NCBI RefSeq assembly: GCF_033568475.1
Contig: NC_133120.1
Span: 81,630,151-81,694,150, forward strand
Reading direction: 5' to 3'
Length of the DNA stretch: 64,000 nucleotides
Source: Henckelia pumila
Lineage: Eukaryota; Streptophyta; Magnoliopsida; Lamiales; Gesneriaceae
A program made the position numbers and the translations under genes. Below the pieces are notes generated by a model that had not been told where the DNA came from, did not search any database, and saw only the letters and a list, made by a program, of their open reading frames with translations. This document shows, one piece after another, positions 58,292-64,000 of this stretch; position 1 is the stretch's first letter, and each line of letters begins with the position of its first letter.

Positions 58292-58300
58292 ATCTTAAAA

Positions 58301-60979
58301 TGATATAAATTTCCATGCGAGTAAGTTGCAACTTGAAACTTTTTATACATATAATTTGAAATGCCACGCTAAATTAAGAAATGTTACTCTTTAAATTTGA
58401 AAATTATATCCGATGATACAACCGTAGTTAAATTTATAATTATCTGGTCTTTTACTAAAAATACGTAATACAATTTTTATGGGTTATTTGCATTCATCTT
58501 TCCTATATTTTATGTATTTGACACTCATCTCTCTTATCAAATGTACAAATTATAACATGGAATGATTAAAAAGAGGTGAATGTCGAAAACAAAAAATGTA
58601 GGGGAGGTCAATGCAAGTTATCCTACATTTAATATTATGTTTTTTAAAAAAAATCAAATTCATGAGGTCATTTTGCTTCCTTGTTTCTTTTATTTTACAT
58701 ATGTCGAATATATCATTTTTAAAAATTTCTGTCGTGATTTGCGTACCCTCTTTAACTTTTAAAAATGAAGATTCCTTGAGTAAATAGATGCGGATTTCTT
58801 TACCTGTTTAACTTATTTATTTTTCCTAGTCTTTTTCTTCTTCTTTTTTTTTTTTTAAATATGGAAACCATTCGGCATTCAGTTTCTTTTTTTTTTTTAT
58901 TGATCTTGTTTAATTGCTATCTTATAATTATCATACATCCATGCGGAAAATTTCATTTGTTAAGGCATGCGGAAAATTTCATCCTACGTGTTAAGGCACT
59001 GTCTTAATTGGGCGGCTGAAGGTGAAAATTTAACAATACATCAATATATGTGGAGTTCACTAATGTAAGATATCACATATTAGTAATCTATCGATATCTT
59101 ATCTTATCAAATTTCATGTTTAATTTGTCATATTGTTTATCTATTTACTAAATATTTATCTTACATCAATCAAATAATTCATTATTTATCTCACATCAAT
59201 CAAAGCATTCAATTTAAATTACTATATTATCTTTAATAAATAATATTATTCAAATTTTCATAATTTTTAAAAGGACAAAATAGTAATCTATCATTTTTTA
59301 AAAAAATTTTATCAATCAAAACAAACAAACTATTATTTATCAATCAAACCAAATACTATCATTTTGTATTTATTTTTTTATCATATTAGATTATTTATCT
59401 CACTATTATTATCTTATCTATAACTTCGAACGGTACCTTTGGGCAATTAAATTAATAATTTATTTTTTTTGAAGGTAAATTAATAATTTATTTACCAATA
59501 TCTTATCTTATCCATAATTAAGAAACCCGTATAATTACTAATCTTGGTCTCTAATACACACCAATTTTTCTTTCCTATAAAAAAAATAATAAAAAAAACC
59601 AAGATGCGAAAGAAGTATTCTAGGTTTCTAGCATAAATATACTTCACATATAATTATTAATTGAGCATAATTTTATATTCTTCGCTAAAGTTGAACCCAC
59701 TTGACTCTTAAAGATAATTCACTTAGTTAAAAATAAATAGTTTGGTCGATGTATTAAAGAGGGAAATAGTGAAAAATGATGCTCTAAGTTTATCTATTAA
59801 GTTTTTCGATCTTCCAAATATTCAACTTTGCTTTTAGTAATGTAAGTTAAGTTACATTTGATTTTTAGTCTTTTTTTGTCACGGTGTTGACGAGACATCA
59901 AAATATATTGACACGTTTTGAGTCATGTCCGTCTTTTATATATACATCCTTAAAAACTTAGAAGAAAATTTAGACTATTATCCTTACAAGAAAACCCCCA
60001 ATTTTCTTTAGTTAACAATTGATATATAAATATAGAGTTGGCAAAATGTTTGATCCTCAAAATCCATAGCTTTCATAGGAAACACACAAAACCAGACAAA
60101 AGCTTCACAGAGTGCAAAAAAATGCATTTGCTTTTAACATTAAAGCCAAACCCAGGAATCCAACAGTCCTTTTTTACTGTACCACCCACTGGGAATGAGC
60201 AGTCATTTTTACCGCACACAAAGTCTAATACTAAACAAAATCAAACAACACTACAACGACTTTTTTGTTTTCCTTTTTAAAATAAATAAAGAAGTAGTTT
60301 TCTCACATATGAATATATATAATATCAAGATTTGGCCTCCGGTGTCTCCCCTCTGTTTGTTGTTTCAGTTATTTATTTATTTTTAAATATATTTTTCACT
60401 GCTTTCTTTTTATGGAAGACGGGAACAGAAACAGGGAGGCTTCTACTTTTATGTTTGGTTAAATTTGCTTCTTCTGCATTACAGCTTGTTGTTTGTACTG
60501 TCATGTTCCTTTTTTTAACAAATAAACACACAGTGATAAATAACAATTTGGCTCGACTTTTCTTGAGTTGTTGGCCATTGGATTCTCATGCTGGAATCTT
60601 GATGATTGTTGAGTTTGTGGTCTACAGCAGAATCTGGCTTCCATCATAGATTTAGCTCCTAATTATTTTGCTTAATATCTGATTTTTCTTTGAAGGGATT
60701 TCCATTTTGGGGGCTTTGGAAGAAAGTTATGTTCACTTTTCTCCAACTTTAGCTGCTGTGAAAACAAAGAATCCACAAAAGCGATGGGGGACATATGGTT
60801 CAAAAAGAGAGAAAATAAAGGGATGGATTTTTTTACTTTTTTTTTTTTTTTAATAATAGGAGAAAATAGGGTAAAAACATGAACATGTTACATTCAACCA
60901 ACTGCTAATTTTTCCTACACTTGTATTTCCTTTTTTTTTTTTTTTTTTGAAAAAAGCTCCTTGATTCTCTTATCTCTCT
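58301..60979. other. Gene-free AT-rich DNA
   Basis: No gene seen. 59080-59420 contains repeated TTATCT(C/T)ACATCAATCAAA phrases in both orientations, ending near ACGGTACC, like a decayed MITE. Short ORFs at 60038-60649 have no domain. 60840-60950 is T-rich, next to the 3' end of the BPS1-like gene. Confidence 0.5.
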
Positions 60980-62079
60980 CTACCTATGACTGCAGAAATC
61001 CAAGAGCATCTTCCTTCCTTCCACAATTTCATCAAAAAAATCATCAAGCTGACCAATAATATTCTCAGTCCCAGACCTCAAAATCCCAAAACAATCCTTC
61101 AAATTCTCCACACTTTCCCTTATCCCTCCTTCTGATTCCCAGTCCACTGTTCCCTGTGAACTCCTCATCTCCATCTTCATCCTCAGTTCATCCATGGCTT
61201 CTCTGGATCTCCTGAATTCATACAGCAGAATTCCGGGTCGGCCCGATATCTGATCGATTTCACCCGCCACCCTCTGCTGCAGCCTGCTTGTTGAGATCAT
61301 GAAAGGTGATCCGAACAACAGGCGCCCTTCGTATCCCATGTTTCTTGAGAAATTTGATTCGGGCCAGCAGTAAACTAATCCATAGAGCAGAATTAGGAGT
61401 AAAAATGAACTGACATTTCTCATTGCATAAAGCACTCCCCTGAATCCATTGAATCCGTTTAGCTTTGATTCTACTGAAATGTTTTCGTCGAATTTCAATG
61501 AAAGTGGTTCGATTCTCGTCTCTATTAGAGACCTGTTTTCTTCCTCCAGCCCCACGGCCTCCCTTCTGCATCCAGATATAGCCCGGATAACCTGTTCAAC
61601 CAAGAAATTAAATAAGCAAGAAAGCACAAAAAAAAAATGTCATACAAGCCATCAAATCAAGATAAAAATCTGATCTTTATCGATAAAAAAAGTGAATCTT
61701 GATTGCTAGTGAACTATTCATTCACCTGGCGTGAAAGCTGAGGGCTTAAATGGCGATGGCCGTCGAGTGAGGAAGTTATGTTAAGGCATGCAGAGTAGTA
61801 ATTCTCCATGCCCGAAACACCAGATTTCAGGACATGGCAGACTTCCCAAAGCTTGGAGCTCTCATCCATGTATTCATCGAGCCATTTTTCACCAACCGGC
61901 AAACGAAGCTTCCCCACCAAAAGGGTCATCCGCGTGTGCAAAGATCTCAAAAGGGACAAAACCCTTTGGAGGAACTGGATTGACATGAAATTGTTGGACA
62001 GAAACAGACGTTCAAGATCATCTATCCCTCGAGTCAAGAAACTGTAGAAGCCATTGACAGAGTTGGAGGAAGGATCCAT
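60980..62079 (-). CDS. BPS1-like (DUF793/BYPASS-related) protein, two exons, 321 aa
   Basis: Predicted exons 62079-61726 and 61591-60980 (minus) join in frame (SRQ/VIR) with GT-AG borders and a 134-bp intron. The N-terminal helical region has the pattern [24 protein letters not shown], which in my recall matches plant BPS1-like proteins. A hydrophobic segment ([17 protein letters not shown]) lies near residue 195, then a charged helical C-terminus with [16 protein letters not shown]. Arabidopsis BPS1 restrains a root-derived mobile signal that stops shoot growth; the role of this member is unknown. A TATA-like GATATAAATATC lies at 62151-62162 (minus). Confidence 0.65.
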
Positions 62080-63942
62080 CGTAAATATATATATTTATGA
62101 TAGGAAACAGATAAAAGAAAACAAGGGTGGATTAAAGAGCAAGGGAGAGTGATATTTATATCGAAAGAAGGTGGGGGAAAGAAATGGAGGAATATCAATG
62201 CTAGAAGCAGCTCAGGTTTCTAAGATTGAGAAAAGATTGTTGGGAGCAATGATGGTTGTTTCCTATTGAGGGGAAAAGATGATTAGTAATCTGCCATTTT
62301 CATTGTTTTATGCGCACAGAGGAAGAAGGAAAAGAAAGAAAGAAAGAAAGAAAAAGGAAGGGGGGAAAACGAAATCCTCTCCTTAGGGGAAAAAGAGAGA
62401 GAGAGAGAGTGAAAGCAGGCAAATTTGAGGGACATGAAATCCTCATGAACTCTCATACAATTTCTCCCTTTTTATCTGGTAAGGAGGGTGTGGCTTGTTT
62501 GTATACTTTGTATTCACAGAGGAAAAAAGAAATAAACAATTTTGTACAAGTTTTTTAAAGTAAAATCTTGCTTTTTGGTGGTGCTTTAAATGATTTTAGA
62601 TTGAGTTGTAATAAGTTTGACCGAATTGACTGTGATTGGAGACCTTATACTAAAGTTGGTCTACTCTTCAAATCCCCCTTTTATTTCTTTTTCTTGAGTT
62701 ACTTCTGCCTTCATTAAAAAATATCAAGGAAACAATGTTTAAATATTATAATATTTAGAGAATAAAATTGATATCTTCTTTTGGTATGAGTGCTATTTGG
62801 CCTCTTCTTTCCTTTTTTTCTTCCTCGAGCGACTGACTTTGTTCCTCTACATCCCTTCTATTCTCTTGAAATTTGTGGGGTTTTGTTTTCTCCTAGATTT
62901 ATACTCTCTATTTAATCTTTGTGTACTTTTAAAGGATTTGAAATCATGGGATTCTTTGTATTTGAGTAGTGTACCTTCTACCAAAAAAGAAAAAAAACCA
63001 GACTTTTTAGGCCACTCAACCCCTTTTTACTATTTTTCTATTGCATAAAAAAATACATATTTTTAATTCTTTCCACCACATTTTTTCTTGTTTTTTGGTC
63101 GTACAATGTATGATGCTCCCCCTACACCTTACAGTGAACAAACCCACATGATATTTGAAGCTCACCATTTGAATAATGGCCCTTTGGACCCATCAATCAT
63201 CCTATAGGGTCGTTTTGGTCATTTCCTGATTTATTTACTAATTTATTTAGAAGATAATGCAAAATTATCCACATTCCATGGTAATTACAAATTTCGAAAT
63301 TATTTTAAATTCTTGGTGCATCTTTTCTAGGTGGGATAAGGGGGAACAAGAAATCTTGTTTGTATTGGATTGCTGTATTTTGTATTGTTTTTTTTTTACC
63401 TTGATGGTGCTCGTGGGTTTTTGGAGAGTGCGACATTGGAGAGGATGTTGGTGTTGTGAGATTTCATTGGAAAGTGGGATTTTTCATTTTTTTTTTTTGG
63501 TCCCTTTATTTCTTTGCTGGCTGCCTCACATCGAAGTACATATTTTATCAACATGGAACTAGCTTTCATATATCAACATATTCATAAGGTTTGCTCGATG
63601 GTTTATCTAATATACATAAAAAAAAACGATTGTTATATTATATAAGAGCATAAAATTTCGGACTCATATCGAACCTACTGGTATTACTAGTATTATTCGA
63701 ACTGGGTGTTAATATACGCGAGATCGGCTTATAATCTTTGACATGGTATTCTGGCCACCATCCTTTTCCATCCTATGCGGATGCCATCCGCTACAATTAA
63801 TTCATTCTCCAAGAATGTTTCATTTTCCTCTTAATGAACCGTAGATGGATACAACTGTATGGTCCATATCCCCTCCCCCAAAAATGAAAATGATTTCTAT
63901 AGGTTAATTGTGAGTATCTGGAATGAATGAACTCATTATAAC
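62080..63942. other. BPS1-like upstream region and gene-free DNA
   Basis: 62151-62162 holds the TATA-like site. 62330-62412 is a purine tract of (GAAA)n and (GA)n, possibly part of the promoter. The rest is AT-rich, and its ORFs lack domains. No RNA gene seen. Confidence 0.45.
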
Positions 63943-64000
63943 CAGGCCCGGACCTGGCATGAGACGAGTGAGTCCGACGTTTCAGGCTCAGGTCCAAAAG
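63943..64000. mobile_element. Possible hAT-type element start, cut by the window edge
   Basis: CAGGCCCGGACCTGGCATGA followed by GAGTGAGTCCGACGTTTCAG resembles the GC-rich ends of some plant hAT elements (CAGGGCCGG...). Only 58 bp are visible, so neither the other end nor a TSD can be checked. Confidence 0.25.

Noticed and set aside
60332-60649. Hydrophobic 105-codon frame with membrane-like segments
   Set aside because: No ATG start at the beginning, no homology I recognise, and composition explained by T-rich DNA.
1-64000. CRISPR arrays, bacterial operons or riboswitches
   Set aside because: None seen; all repeats are explained by transposons, microsatellites or viral tandem copies, and gene structure is that of a plant nucleus.

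Overview
The window is nuclear DNA from a flowering plant, very probably a dicot. It has intron-containing genes with GT-AG borders, AT-rich intergenic DNA, Helitrons, Mutator-like TIR elements, a Ty1/copia retrotransposon and two endogenous plant pararetroviruses. The long third ORF of the copia element resembles proteins I associate with Lamiales, especially Gesneriaceae. That placement is a low-confidence inference.

Layout. 1-20728 is a degenerate endogenous pararetrovirus (EPRV-A, plus strand) present as more than one genome length: part of a left copy (ORF2 and intergenic region), then a complete MP-CP-PR-RT-RNase H-ORF2-intergenic unit. It ends against a TA/CA microsatellite. A young copia element (788-12042, 1325-bp LTRs, 5-bp TSD) is nested in the left copy. 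20733-22337 holds a microsatellite, a MITE, two tandem Helitrons and the promoter of an intact eRF1 gene (23040-24353). 24528-29415 is gene-free and holds a MITE and a Mutator-like element. 29425-37142 is a second, minus-strand pararetrovirus (EPRV-B, soymovirus/caulimovirus-type). It is about one genome length, circularly permuted, and lies between imperfect TIR-like ends with a perfect 9-bp flanking duplication. 38118-41056 is a Helitron followed by eIF5. 42376-46435 is a four-exon non-RD LRR receptor kinase. 48456-51597 is a six-exon RBM42-like RRM protein. 52403-53192 (minus) is a small two-exon membrane protein. 60980-62079 (minus) is a BPS1-like protein. Three more Mutator-like non-autonomous elements lie at 47029, 53466 and 56895.

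How things relate. eRF1 (termination) and eIF5 (initiation) are unrelated proteins, but their promoter, 5' UTR and leader-intron regions are clearly homologous, and each has Helitron sequence just upstream. eRF1 ends in a TMV-type leaky stop context (UAG CAA UCA), followed by a 57-codon open extension with two perfect inverted repeats. This fits the readthrough/NMD autoregulation described for plant eRF1.

The copia element carries an over-represented 7-mer (CGGTCGA, either strand) in LTRs, gag, pol and third ORF, in different reading frames, which I cannot explain by protein coding. All positions and counts were read by eye; none was checked by a database search.
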